Below are positions 49,320 to 60,587 of a stretch of 64,000 nt of DNA, piece by piece; the stretch's first letter is position 1, and the number at the start of each line of letters is the position of its first letter. A program made the position numbers and the translations under genes. A model generated the notes under the pieces. It was not told where the DNA came from and did no database searches. It was given only the letters and a program-made list of their open reading frames with translations. Source of the stretch: Campylobacter geochelonis (GTDB lineage: Bacteria; Campylobacterota; Campylobacteria; Campylobacterales; Campylobacteraceae). Location of the stretch: the NCBI RefSeq assembly GCF_013201685.1, contig NZ_CP053844.1, positions 1,736,001 through 1,800,000 on the forward strand, given 5' to 3'.

Positions 49320-50420
49320 TTATTTTTTATCTGCATGAGAGATTAAAACTCCCTCGATTATCTTTTTTATATCGCCATCTAATACCGCTTCTACTTGCGA
49401 GTAAGCTAAATTTGACCTGTTATCTTTCACGCTTTGATATGGAAAAAGCACATATGAGCGGATTTGATGCCCCCAGCCTATATCGCTTTTTTCTACGCTA
49501 TTATTTGCTTCGCTTTGTTTCATTAACTCTAGTTCATAAAGGCGCGATTTTAACATTTTCATCGCTGTTGCTTTGTTTTTGTGTTGGCTTCTATCGTTTT
49601 GGCACTGCACGACGATGTTTGTTGGTATGTGAGTTATACGAACCGCACTTTCAGTTTTATTAACATGTTGTCCACCAGCTCCACTAGCTCTGTAGTAGTC
49701 AAATCGCAAGTCTTTTTCTTCTATATCTATAACGATATCATCATCAACTTCTGGACTTACCATAACGCTTGAAAAGCTCGTATGGCGTCTGCCTGCGCTA
49801 TCAAAAGGACTTACTCTAACGAGTCTGTGAACTCCATTTTCTGCTTTTAAATACCCGTAAGCATTCTCTCCAGAAACGATAAAACTCACATCTTTAAGCC
49901 CAGCTTCATCGCCCTCTTGAAAGTCTAAAACCTCAACCTTATATCCCTCACGCTCACAAAACCTTAAATACATCCTATAAAGCATACTAGCCCAATCACT
50001 ACTTTCAGTTCCGCCAGCTCCAGGGTGAATCGTTACAATGGCATTTTTAGAGTCATTTTCGCCACTTAACATCATCGCAACTTCTAAATTTACAACTCTT
50101 TCTTCAAGCTCATCTGCATCTTCATAAAGTGAGTTTATAGTCTCTAAATCCTGCTCTTCATTTGCCAAATCATATATATCTTTTGCATCATCTACTGCAT
50201 TTTTAGCATTTTGAAATTTGTTTAGCATAGATGAAATTTTAGTTTTTTCTTTTCCTATTTCACCCGCTTTTTTAGCATCATTCCAAAAAGATGGGTCATT
50301 TTGCATATCTTCAATCTCTTTTAATCTAGCCTTTATAATTTCTGGCTTTATGATTAAAGATATGTTTTCAACTTTATTTTTTAAAGTTTTTAAAAGCTCT
50401 GTGTATTCATAACTATCCAA
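49320..50420 (-). CDS. prfB: Peptide chain release factor 2
   Basis: Recognises UAA and UGA stop codons. The 366-residue protein has the RF2-specific SPF tripeptide in [14 protein letters not shown] and the universal GGQ in GAGGQHVNK. The frame is continuous: there is no internal UGA with a shift site near codon 26, so the autoregulatory frameshift known from E. coli is absent here. Confidence 0.97.
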   Translation of the reverse strand: MDSYEYTELLKTLKNKVENISLIIKPEIIKARLKEIEDMQNDPSFWNDAKKAGEIGKEKTKISSMLNKFQNAKNAVDDAKDIYDLANEEQDLETINSLYEDADELEERVVNLEVAMMLSGENDSKNAIVTIHPGAGGTESSDWASMLYRMYLRFCEREGYKVEVLDFQEGDEAGLKDVSFIVSGENAYGYLKAENGVHRLVRVSPFDSAGRRHTSFSSVMVSPEVDDDIVIDIEEKDLRFDYYRASGAGGQHVNKTESAVRITHIPTNIVVQCQNDRSQHKNKATAMKMLKSRLYELELMKQSEANNSVEKSDIGWGHQIRSYVLFPYQSVKDNRSNLAYSQVEAVLDGDIKKIIEGVLISHADKK

Positions 50421-50445
50421 AGTTTTCCTTCTAACAAAATTTACT

Positions 50446-51606
50446 TTATTTCAATTTTACCGTAGCATTTCTTAAAATAAACCAACCGATAAATGCTGCT
50501 AAAAATGATGCTATAAGTATAGCAAGTTTATCTGCATAAACAAATAAATCGCTATCTTCATAAGCAATCGAATCGATAAATAAGCTCATACTAGCGCCAA
50601 TTCCTGTTAAAAATCCAAGCCCTAAAAACTGCTTGAAATTTGACCCTGTTGGTAAATTTGATAATTTTAACTTTATAGCCGCATATGAAAAGATAAAAAT
50701 TCCAACCGGCTTTCCAATCAAAAGTCCAAAGATTATCCCTAAAGATACTGGATGAAGTAGTCCTAAAAATGCTTGAGAATTTAGAGCAATTCCAGCATTT
50801 ACAAAGGCAAAAACTGGCATTATAAAATAGGTAATCACGCCTTTTAAGCTATGCTCTATGCCTATAAGCATTCTATAGCCTTTTATCGGTTTTAGCGGGA
50901 TAAAGAGCGACGCAACGATGCCTGCTATTGTAGAGTGAACGCCTGATTCTAAAAACGCAACCCACATAAAAGCTCCAGCCGCAAAGTAAAATAGTGGCTT
51001 GTTTACTTTTAAAATATTTAAAACCGCCATGATAACAAAAGCAACTCCAGCCATATATAAAGCAAAATTTGATAACTCGCCCGTATAAAATATAGCGATT
51101 ATCACAACCGCACAAATATCATCGATAATGGCTAAAAGAAGCAAAAACAGCCTTAAAGATGGCGGAACGCGAGAGCCAAGAAGAAGCAAAATTCCAAGCG
51201 CAAAAGCAGTATCGCTAACCGTTGGTATCGCCCAACCTTTTACCAAAAACGGATCACTAAAAGTAAAAGCGACAAATATCAAAGATGGCACAACAACGCC
51301 ACCGATACCACCGATTACTGGAAGTGCGACCTTAGAAGGAGTGCTAAGTTCGCCTATCATAATCTCTTTTTTTATCTCAAGTCCAATAGCAAAGAAAAAA
51401 ACTGCCATAAGCCCATCATTTACCCATAACAAAATAGGCTTTATAACTTTGTATTCGCCGATGACAAAGCCTGATTCGGTTCTTAAAAGCTCATTATAAA
51501 AATCAGTTAAAATTGTATTTTGGCAAATCAAAGCTAAAATTGTAGCAGTTATAATCAAAATTCCACCAATAGCATCATGTCTAAGTAGCGCTTGCAATTT
51601 TTTCAA
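50446..51606 (-). CDS. nhaA: Na+/H+ antiporter NhaA
   Basis: Exports Na+ in exchange for protons. The 386-residue membrane protein has about 12 TM segments with [10 protein letters not shown], the paired aspartates of TM5 in [19 protein letters not shown] and FVNAGIAL. Placed next to prfB, facing away from panC. C. jejuni has two nhaA genes elsewhere. Confidence 0.95.
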   Translation of the reverse strand: MKKLQALLRHDAIGGILIITATILALICQNTILTDFYNELLRTESGFVIGEYKVIKPILLWVNDGLMAVFFFAIGLEIKKEIMIGELSTPSKVALPVIGGIGGVVVPSLIFVAFTFSDPFLVKGWAIPTVSDTAFALGILLLLGSRVPPSLRLFLLLLAIIDDICAVVIIAIFYTGELSNFALYMAGVAFVIMAVLNILKVNKPLFYFAAGAFMWVAFLESGVHSTIAGIVASLFIPLKPIKGYRMLIGIEHSLKGVITYFIMPVFAFVNAGIALNSQAFLGLLHPVSLGIIFGLLIGKPVGIFIFSYAAIKLKLSNLPTGSNFKQFLGLGFLTGIGASMSLFIDSIAYEDSDLFVYADKLAILIASFLAAFIGWFILRNATVKLK

Positions 51607-51683
51607 CGACCATCTCCTTTTTTTATCTTATTTTATCAAATTAAGCATTAAAATAACAAACAGTTGTAAAGACTCTTTTATAA

Positions 51684-51706
51684 AATTTAAGCTATAATCG
51701 CGTAAA
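51684..51706 (+). promoter_or_regulatory. Promoter for panC-rimO-tilS
   Basis: TTTAAGCTATAATCGCG with TATAAT at 51693-51698, about 30 nt before the panC ATG; AGGAAATTTAT gives the ribosome site. The three genes downstream follow without gaps. Confidence 0.55.
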
Positions 51707-51727
51707 TTTAGAACTTAGGAAATTTAT

Positions 51728-52549
51728 ATGCAAGTTATCACCACAATTTGCGAGCTAAAAGAGCATTTAAAAACGCTTCAAGGCTCCATTGGTTTAGTCC
51801 CAACTATGGGTGCTTTACACAAAGGACATATCTCTTTGATAGAAAAATCTGTCAAAGAGAACGATTTTACAGTAGTTTCTGTTTTTGTAAATCCAACGCA
51901 GTTTTTGCCAAATGAGGATTTAGATAAATACCCAAGAAACGAAGAAGGCGATAAAAAAGTCTGTGAGCTTTGCAAAGTAGACGTTCTTTTTATGCCACTG
52001 GCTAAAGAGATGTATTTTGAAGATGAGCCACTCATCAAAGCGCCAGCAAAAATCGCTTCTATACTCGAAGGCGCTACAAGACCAGGGCATTTTGATGGAG
52101 TGCTTAGAGTTTTAAATAAATTTTTTAACATAGTTCGCCCAACTCGTGCGTATTTTGGTAAAAAAGATGCTCAACAAGTAGCAATTGTAAAAAATATAGT
52201 TAAAACATTTTTTATGCCTTTAGAGATAGTCCCTTGCGATATCATCAGAGAAGCCGATGGTTTGGCACTTAGCTCACGAAATGTCTACCTTGATGAAGAG
52301 CAAAAACTAAGCGCTTTAAAACTCTCTCGCTCCTTGCTTAAAGCTGGAAATTTAATCAAATCTGGCGAAATGGATAGTAATGCCATAAAGCTTGAAATGA
52401 AAAAAATCTTAGAGCCTTTAAAGGTCGATTATGTAGCCATTGTCGATAGAGAATTTCGCGAAGTTAGCAAAGTAGAGCTTGAAAACACTATCATCTTAGT
52501 AGCAGCTTATGTTGGCAACACAAGATTAATCGATAATATCTGGGTTTAA
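51728..52549 (+). CDS. panC: Pantothenate synthetase
   Basis: Joins pantoate and beta-alanine with ATP. The 273-residue protein has [14 protein letters not shown] (ATP-binding HxGH), [19 protein letters not shown] and the KMSKS-like ALSSRNVYL. Together with coaX in this window it covers part of coenzyme A synthesis. Confidence 0.97.
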   Translation: MQVITTICELKEHLKTLQGSIGLVPTMGALHKGHISLIEKSVKENDFTVVSVFVNPTQFLPNEDLDKYPRNEEGDKKVCELCKVDVLFMPLAKEMYFEDEPLIKAPAKIASILEGATRPGHFDGVLRVLNKFFNIVRPTRAYFGKKDAQQVAIVKNIVKTFFMPLEIVPCDIIREADGLALSSRNVYLDEEQKLSALKLSRSLLKAGNLIKSGEMDSNAIKLEMKKILEPLKVDYVAIVDREFREVSKVELENTIILVAAYVGNTRLIDNIWV

Positions 52550-52550
52550 C

Positions 52551-53852
52551 ATGCAAAAATTATATCTTTTATCCTTAGGCTGTAATAAAAATTTAGTCGA
52601 TAGCGAAATCATGCTAGGCAGACTCTCAAACTACCAAGTAGTAGATAAACCAGATGATGCCGATGTGATGATAGTAAACACTTGTGGCTTTATCGCTTCG
52701 GCTAAAGAAGAGAGCATTAGAGCCATACTTGAACTAGCACAACATAAAAAAGAAAATGGCGTTTTAGTCGTAACTGGCTGTTTAATGCAAAGATATCGCG
52801 ATGAACTTATGAAAGAATTGCCTGAAGTTGATATCTTTTCTGGGGTTGGGGATTATGATAAAATTGATGAGATGATACTTAAAAAACAAAATCTTTTCTC
52901 ACCCAAAACTTATCTTCAAAAAAACACTTCAAGAGTTATAACCGGCTCAAACTATCACGCTTATATCAAGCTTTCTGAGGGTTGTAACCAAAAATGTAGC
53001 TTTTGTGCTATACCAACTTTTAAAGGAAAACTTCAAAGTAGAAGCGTAGAAGATATCGCTAAAGAGGTTGAAGAGCTGGTGCAAAAAGGATACTATGACT
53101 TTAGCTTTATATCGCAAGATAGTAGTAGCTTTGGCAAAGACTTTGGCGCTAAAGATGGGCTAGTTGAGTTGATTGAAAGAATCGAGCAAATCGGTGGGGT
53201 TAAATTTGCAAGAATTTTATACCTTTATCCAACTACGACTTCAAACGAGCTAATCAAGCGGATAATAGACTCAAAAGTCTTTTTAAACTACTTTGATATG
53301 CCGATTCAACACATAAGCGACCATATGCTAAAAGTGATGAAAAGAGGAGCTGCAAAAGCTCGCATAATGGAGCTTTTAAACTTGATGAGAGAAGCAAAAG
53401 ACTCATTTTTAAGAAGTGGTTTTATAGTCGGACATCCAGGAGAGCGTGATGAGGACTTTAACGAACTTTGCGAGTTTTTACAAGAGTTTAAATTTGATAG
53501 AATTTCAGTCTTTGCATACTCTAAAGAAGAGGATACAGCGAGTTTTTCTATGGAGCAACTTCCTCCAAAAACAGTTACTAAAAGGCTAAATTTAATCGAA
53601 AAAATAGTAAAAAAAGCGATAAATCAAAGCTTTGAAAACGAAGTTGGAAAAACAGTACTTTGTCAAATAGATGGCATAAGCAGCGAGGGCGAGATGTTTT
53701 TTGGCGCTAAAGAGGCGTTGTGGGATAAAGATATCGATGGGGAAATTTTGATAAATGATAGCGAGGTTAAAAATTTAGAAGTTGGCAAAACCTACAAGTG
53801 CCACATCAGCGAATTTAGCGGTGAAAAACTCATAGGAGAGATAGTTGCTTAA
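52551..53852 (+). CDS. rimO: Ribosomal protein S12 methylthiotransferase
   Basis: Radical-SAM enzyme that adds methylthio to an Asp of S12. The 433-residue protein has N-terminal cluster cysteines in [17 protein letters not shown] and TGCLMQ, the radical-SAM motif CNQKCSFC near 147-154, and a C-terminal TRAM domain. The set of motifs and [10 protein letters not shown] point to RimO rather than MiaB, which is encoded separately at 58895-60190. Confidence 0.95.
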   Translation: MQKLYLLSLGCNKNLVDSEIMLGRLSNYQVVDKPDDADVMIVNTCGFIASAKEESIRAILELAQHKKENGVLVVTGCLMQRYRDELMKELPEVDIFSGVGDYDKIDEMILKKQNLFSPKTYLQKNTSRVITGSNYHAYIKLSEGCNQKCSFCAIPTFKGKLQSRSVEDIAKEVEELVQKGYYDFSFISQDSSSFGKDFGAKDGLVELIERIEQIGGVKFARILYLYPTTTSNELIKRIIDSKVFLNYFDMPIQHISDHMLKVMKRGAAKARIMELLNLMREAKDSFLRSGFIVGHPGERDEDFNELCEFLQEFKFDRISVFAYSKEEDTASFSMEQLPPKTVTKRLNLIEKIVKKAINQSFENEVGKTVLCQIDGISSEGEMFFGAKEALWDKDIDGEILINDSEVKNLEVGKTYKCHISEFSGEKLIGEIVA

Positions 53853-54810
53853 CCAACAAGCGCTAGATGCACTAAAGGGCAAAAAAGCCCTTTTAGCCTT
53901 TTCTTATGGGGTTGATAGCACTGCGCTTTTTTATCTTTTAGAAGAAAAAGGCGTCGAGTTTGACTTAGCACTAGTAAATTATAACTCAAGAAAAAACTCA
54001 CTAACCGAAGAGCTTGAAGCTAGGAGCTTAGCGGCTAAATTTAACAAGCAAATTTATATAAAAAGCTTAAATTTAAGCCTACAAAACTCATCAAATTTTG
54101 AAAAAACAGCGCGCGATTTAAGATATCAGTTTTTTGATGAAATTTGCTTAGAGTTTAGCTACACTCATCTTATAACCGCTCATCAGCTAAATGACTTGTT
54201 TGAGTGGTTTTTAATGCGTTTTTCAAAAGGCTCTGGGCTAGTAAATTTAGTCGGTATGAGCGTGGTTGATAAAAGACAAAACTACACCATAGTTCGCCCG
54301 CTTTTAGACACTTCAAAAGATGAGATAAAGGCATTCTTACATAGCCAAAAGCTAAAATACTTCATCGACAGTTCAAACTCAAACACCAAATTTGAAAGAA
54401 ACTTTATAAGAGAGAGTTTTAGCGATAAATTTGTGGCTAAATTTAGCAGTGGAGTTAAAAAAAGTTTTGAGTTTTTAAGAAGCGAAAAGGATATTTTAGA
54501 AGGCGAGTTTATATATCAAGACTCGGAGTTTTTTATCGTAAAAAATAGTCCAAATGCGATGAATTTAATAGACAAAGCGGCTAAAAAATTTGGCGTTGTC
54601 ATGAGCCAAAAACAGCGTCTTGAAGCTAAAAAAGAGTGCGTTATAAGTGCTAAATTTAGTATCTCTTACACAAAAGATAGAGTTTTTATAGCACCATATA
54701 TAACGCCCGTGATGACAAAAAAGTTCAAAGAAACTTGCAGAGTCAAAAAAGTCCCAAAACTACTTCGTGGATATATATCAACAAGGCAAAAGCTGCTTGA
54801 GTTTTTCTAG
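53845..54810 (+). CDS. tilS: tRNA(Ile)-lysidine synthetase
   Basis: Changes the wobble C34 of tRNA-Ile2 to lysidine so that it reads AUA. The 321-residue protein starts at TTG within rimO's end (8-nt overlap; AGGAGAG upstream). The ATP pyrophosphatase loop reads [11 protein letters not shown], with Tyr where most TilS have a second Gly (SGGxDS); other Campylobacterota vary at this place too. [21 protein letters not shown] and RNFIRESF are typical. Its last base overlaps the end of the next gene on the opposite strand. Confidence 0.92.
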   Translation: MLNQQALDALKGKKALLAFSYGVDSTALFYLLEEKGVEFDLALVNYNSRKNSLTEELEARSLAAKFNKQIYIKSLNLSLQNSSNFEKTARDLRYQFFDEICLEFSYTHLITAHQLNDLFEWFLMRFSKGSGLVNLVGMSVVDKRQNYTIVRPLLDTSKDEIKAFLHSQKLKYFIDSSNSNTKFERNFIRESFSDKFVAKFSSGVKKSFEFLRSEKDILEGEFIYQDSEFFIVKNSPNAMNLIDKAAKKFGVVMSQKQRLEAKKECVISAKFSISYTKDRVFIAPYITPVMTKKFKETCRVKKVPKLLRGYISTRQKLLEFF

Positions 54811-55589
54811 CTATTTTCTTTAATATTTATTTTATTTATCAAATCAATCATATTTATAGGAACAACGCTTGTTTTGATAAAAATTCTAGTAAATATATAA
54901 TATCCAACCTCTGCACTTAGGCTATCTTCATCATAAATATATATGTTTTCTATAAATTCATCGCTATCTTGATAAATTTTAATTATATTTTGTTTAAAAA
55001 TTTGACAAAGTATTTCATCGGTATCATCTACTGCAAAATCAACACTTTTTGCTTTTACAAGCTCATCTAGTTGAGCGGAAAAATCAAGCATTTTTGAAAA
55101 GAAAATTTTATCTTTATTTGCCACTATCACAGCCGCATTATCATCAAATTTAAGCACAAACATCGATGTGCCTTTAAAATCTTGATTTTTATATAAAAAA
55201 TATAGCATTTTAAAAGCGTTCATAAATTCGTTTACATTTACGCCAACAACTTCTTGCGTTTTTTCAATGTCTGTTTTAGCGCAGTATGCTATAACATCAT
55301 CATCTATTTCTTGAACTACTATATCATCATCTAAATTTACATCATCATCAAGCAGACCTTGGTTAGACGAAGTTAAAAGAACCGATACAAAGCCTTTTTT
55401 GTTATCAGTTTGCCTTAGAAAAAGAGAAATTTTTTCAGATAAATCAGTGGTATTTTTCAAAGATATCTTTTCTTCTGCCTCTCTGACAACCGTTTTTTGA
55501 AAGCTAAGTTCCCTAAAGTAAATTTTACAAACCTCATTATTTAAAAAAATACTATAAAACATGCTTGGAGATTTTTTAAAAAGACTCAT
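54807..55589 (-). CDS. Conserved hypothetical protein (260 aa)
   Basis: No family recognised. The 260-residue product has no signal peptide; it starts MSLFKKSPSMFYSIFLNNEVCKIYFRELSFQ, has an acidic stretch GLLDDDVNLDDDIVVQEIDDDV near 95-116, and a hydrophobic C-terminus. C. jejuni has a hypothetical gene next to tilS at the corresponding place. It resembles the pilus-assembly (PilM-like) ASKHA group in size only, which I do not claim. Confidence 0.7.
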   Translation of the reverse strand: MSLFKKSPSMFYSIFLNNEVCKIYFRELSFQKTVVREAEEKISLKNTTDLSEKISLFLRQTDNKKGFVSVLLTSSNQGLLDDDVNLDDDIVVQEIDDDVIAYCAKTDIEKTQEVVGVNVNEFMNAFKMLYFLYKNQDFKGTSMFVLKFDDNAAVIVANKDKIFFSKMLDFSAQLDELVKAKSVDFAVDDTDEILCQIFKQNIIKIYQDSDEFIENIYIYDEDSLSAEVGYYIFTRIFIKTSVVPINMIDLINKINIKENS

Positions 55590-55672
55590 TATTAAACCTT
55601 TGATTAAAATTATATTATTCTATCAAATTTATTCTTAAAAACTAAGGTTATAAGTTTATTTGCCTTTAATTT

Positions 55673-55695
55673 AAGTTCTTATATAATTAAATTAG
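55673..55695 (+). promoter_or_regulatory. Promoter for the NosL-like gene
   Basis: AGTTCTTATATAATTAAA with TATAAT at 55682-55687, about 50 nt before the ATG at 55738. CAAAGGAG provides a strong ribosome site. Confidence 0.45.
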
Positions 55696-55737
55696 TTTTC
55701 AATCCGCTTTTAACACAAATTTCGCAAAGGAGTTTTT

Positions 55738-56454
55738 ATGCAAAACAGAAGAAATTTTATCAAAAAAGCCTCCGCTTTAATGGCGCTTGGCGTTACCTCA
55801 AACCTAAGTTTTAACACATCATTGTTTGCAATGCCTATGAAAATGGACTTTAGAGCAGTCAAAAAAGATGAAATGATTATTTTACAAGATGGCGATAGCA
55901 AGGATTTTTGTCAAGTTTGCGGTATGTCACTTCAGATGTTTTACCGCACAAACCACGCTGCAACGGTAGATAACGAGCTTCATCAGTACTGCTCTATACA
56001 CTGTATGTTTCAAGAAGCGATGATGAAAAAATCCACTCCAAAAGAGCCAAAAGCAGTTGATAACACATCGCTAAAATTTATAAATGCAAACGAATCTTTT
56101 TATGTTTATGGCTCAAGCAAACCTGCAACCATGGCATCAGTTAGCTCATACGCCTTTGCTACAAAAGAAGAAGCTAGTAAATTTTGTGATGAATTTGGCG
56201 GAGAAGTTTTAACTTACGCTCAAATTTCAGAAAAAACAGAGCAAAATTTAGAAAACGATATCAAACTCATAGATAAAAGGCAGATGATGGCTGCTAAAAA
56301 AGGCGAGGAAATTTACAAAGCAACTTGCGCTAAAATCGATGCTAAGTTCAAAAGCCCAGCACAAGCTAAAGCATATCTTATAAAGCACAAACCGTGTGGA
56401 GAGCTTAGTCAAATGGAGCTTTCACAAGTCGCGCACTACCTAAATAGACGCTAA
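55738..56454 (+). CDS. Tat-exported NosL-like protein with degenerate cytochrome-like tail
   Basis: The 238-residue protein begins with a twin-arginine signal (NRRNFIKKASALMALG). The central NosL domain carries FCQVCGMSLQMF, a CxxC-G-M copper(I) site, and HQYCSIHCMFQEAM. The last 50 residues, GEEIYKATCAK...KPCGELSQMELSQVAHYL, look like a cytochrome c fold in which CxxCH has been lost (only C-A-K-I-D remains). NosL supplies copper to nitrous oxide reductase; no nos genes are in the window, so it may instead be a general copper chaperone of the periplasm. Confidence 0.8.
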   Translation: MQNRRNFIKKASALMALGVTSNLSFNTSLFAMPMKMDFRAVKKDEMIILQDGDSKDFCQVCGMSLQMFYRTNHAATVDNELHQYCSIHCMFQEAMMKKSTPKEPKAVDNTSLKFINANESFYVYGSSKPATMASVSSYAFATKEEASKFCDEFGGEVLTYAQISEKTEQNLENDIKLIDKRQMMAAKKGEEIYKATCAKIDAKFKSPAQAKAYLIKHKPCGELSQMELSQVAHYLNRR

Positions 56455-56472
56455 ATTTAGGGTTTGGGTTTT

Positions 56473-56502
56473 AAAAATTTGGTAAAAGTTGCCAAATTTT
56501 TT
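56473..56502 (+). terminator. Rho-independent terminator after the NosL-like gene
   Basis: AAAATTTGG (to 56482) and CCAAATTTTTT (56492-56502) form a stem of about 8-10 bp around a 9-nt loop, ending in a T run. Starts 19 nt after the stop codon. Confidence 0.8.
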
Positions 56503-56959
56503 GCTCTAAATTTAGAATTTTTTTGAAATGTAGTTGAATTTATCTAAATTTGGCTACATTTATTCAAATTTATTTTTTTGAGTAGATTTATAAAATTTGC
56601 TCAATTTATTTTATAACTTGCAAATTTTTAATTAAATTTTATTTACACATATGAGTTGCGACTAAGCGGCTTGAAAAGTATTATTTTAGATAAAAGTGAT
56701 AGCCAAAGTTGGTTTTAAAAAATAGTGATTTTAATTTTCACAAACAAAAATGTTAAATTTATAGAGTTAGCACAACCAATTTTATTAAGCATATTTTATC
56801 GAACTTATCTCATCTAAGCAAAATCATCAACAGTTTTATAAGAGATATCCATCTAAAATAGTTTCATTTAAGTTATATTTTTATAATCAAAATTTTATCT
56901 ATATTAAATTTATAATAACAATTTATATAAATATAGAACAAAGCATATTTAAATATAGC
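56503..56959. other. Non-coding AT-rich gap next to a transposase remnant
   Basis: About 450 bp without a supported gene on either strand. No clear terminal inverted repeat for the neighbouring IS remnant was found in it. Confidence 0.55.
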
Positions 56960-57677
56960 TCAAAACAAGTTAAGCGGATTTTCTCTTATCAATTTGAGTA
57001 AAATTTGATATAAGTTTTCTCTGTTATTAAACCTAAATTCACACTCTTTTAAGTGCAATATAAAATTATCTTTTTTATGCCTTTAAATTTACTTAACCTA
57101 TGCTTTGCATAACCCCAGAAATTCTCTATACCATTTATGTAATTTTACCATTAGCGAATTCATTTTTGCAGTGTTTTACACGGTAATGAGCTTTTGCTCC
57201 ATAATCCACTAAACCATCATAAGCTCTGCAACTATCAGAGTAAATAATACTCTCATTTAGCTCACTAAACTCTCTTAATATTGACACTAGCTCACTTGCA
57301 CTGCAGTTTTTAACTACTTGTGTATAGCTTACCATCTTGTTTTAACATACCAAATACTAGTTGTTTATTAGCTGCACCTATGCCTCTTTTGCCTCTTACT
57401 CTTTTAGCTCCTTCTGTTTACAGTTACAAGCAAAGCGAAGTAAAAAGTAGCTTTCATCTATTTCTATCTCGCCATCAAATTTAGAAATTTTCTCGCATTC
57501 TTGTGCCATTAAAATTCTTATCTCTTTTAGAATTTTATTGATAGAATTTCTAGAAATATTACAAATTTCAGCTATCTTTACAGCTTCTAAATCAAGGCAA
57601 AAATACTTGAGAATTTCACGAAATTTCTTTTCAGAAATTAGGAAACGGTATATGTATTTGTTTTTCATCGACAGCAT
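56960..57677 (-). pseudogene. IS1595-type (ISXO2-like) transposase, broken by frameshifts and an insertion
   Basis: Three frames on the minus strand together spell one DDE transposase. The N-terminal part (57396-57677) has a helix-turn-helix (EICNISRNSINKILKEI) and ends at EIEIDESYF, holding one catalytic Asp region. A 32-nt insertion (57412-57443) then breaks the frame; the following GAKRVRGKRGIGAANKQLVFGML is in another frame. The frame shifts again near 57335 before SYTQVVKN...SIIYSDSCRAYDGL, and again near 57137 before NGIENFWGYAKHRLSKFKGI. The stop is at 56960-56962. It cannot make a full protein. Confidence 0.85.
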
Positions 57678-57974
57678 AGTAGTTAAAAACCCCTTTAAAA
57701 GTTTTTAATTTGTCTTGAGCTTAAATTTAATTATAAATTTATTTTACAGATACTTTGCGCTTGTGATTAAATTATAGCGCTTTATAAAATATACAAGCTA
57801 AAAAACTGGTTAAAATATACTAAAAACATATAAAATTATTTTAAAGAAATTGGAAAAATTTGCATTTATTTTACTAAATTTAGTAATATTTTATTTTTAT
57901 ATTTTTAAGTGTTAAAATATATTTAAGTTTTTAAATGATAATTTTAGATTAGAAAGTTTTTAAATTTACACCAT

Positions 57975-58643
57975 TTAGCTAAATTTACTATCTATTTTTG
58001 CAGCCTCAAAAAGTTCATTTTGGATTTTGCTTTTAGCACTTTCAAGTTCTAAATCACGCACCGAAAACGGAGCACTTAAACTAAAGTTTATCGCAGAAAA
58101 TGGCTTTGGAAGTATCATACCATCCCAGCTTTTAAACTGCCAAAAGCGACTCGCCTCGTAATTTAGAGTATAAATATCAAGCTCTTTTTTTTGCGCTATA
58201 ACAACCGCACCATCAGCCACGCTGTGTCTTGGACCTCGTGGGCCATCTGGCGTGATGATGACATCAACGCCGTTTTTTATCTCAGTAAACGCATTTATCA
58301 AAGCCCTTGCGCCACCTTTTGAACTACTTCCTCTAATCGCGCCGATTCCAAAGTGACTTATAACTCGCGTGATTATCTCGCCATCTTTGTGATCGCTTAT
58401 GATAACTTTGCCACGTTTTTGCCCACTATGCGCCTTTTTCCACCAGTGACGATACGCAAAACTCATCATAGCCAAACGTCCATGCCAAAAGACAACGACA
58501 CAAGGGGATTTCGGCAAATTCGTTGGGGTGAAATTTTTCTTACAAGTTAGATAAATCAGCCAAATACAGACAAGTATAACCCACTCAGCCACCTTAAGCA
58601 AAACTCTTTTTTTAAGCGGTTTATCTTGCATGGCTTTTTCCAT
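57975..58643 (-). CDS. DUF374 lysophospholipid acyltransferase-like protein
   Basis: The 222-residue protein has an N-terminal TM (about 17-33) and the DUF374 core: VVVFWHGRLAMMSF with the acyltransferase-type His, KVIISDHKDGEIITRVISHFG, RGSSSKGGARAL and DVIITPDGPRGPRHSV. The family is distantly related to the LpxL/PlsC acyltransferases and is thought to act in lipid or lipid A biosynthesis, but its substrate is unknown. Follows miaB by about 250 bp in the same direction. Confidence 0.85.
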   Translation of the reverse strand: MEKAMQDKPLKKRVLLKVAEWVILVCIWLIYLTCKKNFTPTNLPKSPCVVVFWHGRLAMMSFAYRHWWKKAHSGQKRGKVIISDHKDGEIITRVISHFGIGAIRGSSSKGGARALINAFTEIKNGVDVIITPDGPRGPRHSVADGAVVIAQKKELDIYTLNYEASRFWQFKSWDGMILPKPFSAINFSLSAPFSVRDLELESAKSKIQNELFEAAKIDSKFS

Positions 58644-58894
58644 TATAAAATGTCGCTAAATTTAGGTTTTTAAAAAAAATGCCGGATTTAAAAGCAACCG
58701 AATTTAGCCATTTAGCAGTTGTGAATTTACAACTTTTCAAAGCAAAAAGGCTAAGTAAAATTTGGTTTTTAAAACTAATATCTTGCAAGATTTATCCTAA
58801 ATTTGATAACTTAATTCGCCTAGCCAAATTTGATAAGCAAAATGCAAAGTTAAAACCGCCAAACCAGCTAAACCCAGAGCTAAAATTTCTAAAC

Positions 58895-60190
58895 TTAAAC
58901 AAGTTGTCCATAAAGCACCATTCGCTTGGCTTCATTGATTTTCACTTTTCTAGTTGTGCCTAAAAGCTCTTCGCTTCCATTAACTTGAACCAAAAAGTTG
59001 CTAAAGCTTCGCCCAGCCACAGCGCCATTTGCGCGCAGTTCTTCAAAATACACATCAAAAATTTCGCCCTCTTGCTTAAGCACAATTTCATCTAAAATTT
59101 CGCTATGTCTGTTTTGCAAAGCACTAAGTCTAGCACTTGCTACCTCATCATCAATCAAAGTTAAATTAGCCGCTGGAGTAAGCGGTCGTGGGCTAAATTT
59201 AAAAGAAAAAATTTGCTCAAATCTAACTTTTTCTAGCACGTCCATCGTATCAGCAAAGTCCTCTTCGCTCTCACTTGGATAAGCCACTATGATATCTGTG
59301 CTTATGTTTACTTGTGGGCACATTTGGCGAAGTTTTAAAGCACGGTCTAAAAACCACTCTTTTGTATAGCCTCGTTTCATATCACGAAGCACTTTAGTCG
59401 AGCCGCTTTGAAGTGGCATATGCATGGATTTGCAAATTTTTGGGTTATTTACAAAAACTTCAAGAAATTTATCATCCATATGCAAAGGGTGCGGGCTAGT
59501 GAAGCGAATTCGCTCGACTTCTTTTATATCGCTTATCTTAACTAGTAAGTCGCTAAAGTCCATTTTCTCGTGAGAATTTGAAAAGCGTTTGCCATAGTTG
59601 TTTACATTTTGTCCTAGTAAAAATATCTCTTTAGCGCCATTTTTTGCAGCTTTTTCAACCTCTTTTAAAATAAGCTCACTTGGTATACTTATCTCATCGC
59701 CTCTAGTTTGCGGAACGATACAATAGGTGCATTTTTTATCACAACCTATCATGATATTTATATGAGATTTATAAGGTGAACTTCTAAATTCACCAAAAGC
59801 ATACTCGCTCTCATCGAAATTTATATCTGTGCTTATAAATTTTGGAGTATTTACTGCGGTTGTGATTTTAGAAACATTTCTTGCGCCAAGCACGAAGTCT
59901 ACATATGGCGCTCGTTTAAAAATCTCATCTCCTAAATGGCTAGCCGTGCAGCCGCACACGCCAATTTTTGCTCCACTTTTTTTATGTTTAAAAAAGCTTC
60001 CAACTTCGCTAAAAAGCTTGTGAACTGGCTTTTCTCTAACTGAGCAAGTATTTATCAAAATCAAGTCGGCATCGGAAATTTCATCTGTAAGTTCATAATC
60101 ATCAGTTTTTTTAAGCTCTGCGATGATATGCTCACTATCACGCACATTCATCGCACAGCCAAGAGTTTGTATAAAAAGCCGTTTGCTCAA
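58895..60190 (-). CDS. miaB: tRNA-2-methylthio-N6-dimethylallyladenosine synthase
   Basis: Radical-SAM enzyme adding methylthio at A37 of tRNAs that read codons starting with U. The 431-residue protein has the first cluster cysteines in [22 protein letters not shown] and GVCGCTASH, the radical-SAM motif CDKKCTYC near 149-156 followed by IVPQTRGDE, and a TRAM domain at the end. The start overlaps the stop of the HP0268-like gene by 4 nt. Confidence 0.96.
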   Translation of the reverse strand: MSKRLFIQTLGCAMNVRDSEHIIAELKKTDDYELTDEISDADLILINTCSVREKPVHKLFSEVGSFFKHKKSGAKIGVCGCTASHLGDEIFKRAPYVDFVLGARNVSKITTAVNTPKFISTDINFDESEYAFGEFRSSPYKSHINIMIGCDKKCTYCIVPQTRGDEISIPSELILKEVEKAAKNGAKEIFLLGQNVNNYGKRFSNSHEKMDFSDLLVKISDIKEVERIRFTSPHPLHMDDKFLEVFVNNPKICKSMHMPLQSGSTKVLRDMKRGYTKEWFLDRALKLRQMCPQVNISTDIIVAYPSESEEDFADTMDVLEKVRFEQIFSFKFSPRPLTPAANLTLIDDEVASARLSALQNRHSEILDEIVLKQEGEIFDVYFEELRANGAVAGRSFSNFLVQVNGSEELLGTTRKVKINEAKRMVLYGQLV

Positions 60191-60429
60191 AGGATATGAA
60201 CCTCATACATATACTCATTATCATCAAGACCGTATTTAACGGTGCGATGATAGACGCTTAGACCTTTTTTTTCAAAAAATTCAATCAAGGCAATCAAATC
60301 TTTATGAGAATTTTCTCTATCAAAATAGTAAATTTTTTGCCCACTTTTTTCTAAATCTTCTTCGATTTTCTCTATTGCTATGTTTTTTGGTGCTTTATCA
60401 AGCTCAGTTCGCGCTAACTTTAACTCCAT
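60187..60429 (-). CDS. HP0268-like small protein (80 aa)
   Basis: The 80-residue protein matches the HP0268 family found beside miaB in Helicobacter and Campylobacter: [25 protein letters not shown] and a conserved end [16 protein letters not shown]. The H. pylori member has been described as a nuclease with nicking and RNase activity; whether this copy has that activity is not known. It is divergent from nusA. Confidence 0.8.
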   Translation of the reverse strand: MELKLARTELDKAPKNIAIEKIEEDLEKSGQKIYYFDRENSHKDLIALIEFFEKKGLSVYHRTVKYGLDDNEYMYEVHIL

Positions 60430-60507
60430 TTTTAATCCTTTGCCTTTTTTTGAATTTGTGATTATAGCAAAAATTATGTAAAATCTGGATTAAACAAAAT
60501 AAAAGAG

Positions 60508-60530
60508 TAAAAATAGTATAATGCCAACAT
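60508..60530 (+). promoter_or_regulatory. Promoter for nusA
   Basis: AAAATAGTATAATGCC with TATAAT at 60517-60522, about 66 nt before the nusA ATG, which has AAGGAAAAGTA upstream. Confidence 0.5.
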
Positions 60531-60587
60531 CTCGTAATTATAAATCCAAATGGTTTATCATTGTCAAATTTAAAATAAGGAAAAGTA

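Noticed and set aside
49320-50420. Programmed frameshift in prfB
   Set aside because: The 366-codon frame is uninterrupted from the start; no in-frame UGA near codon 26.
58679-58963. Open frame of 94 codons on the plus strand between the DUF374 gene and miaB
   Set aside because: It runs into the 3' end of miaB on the other strand, has no ribosome site and no family resemblance.
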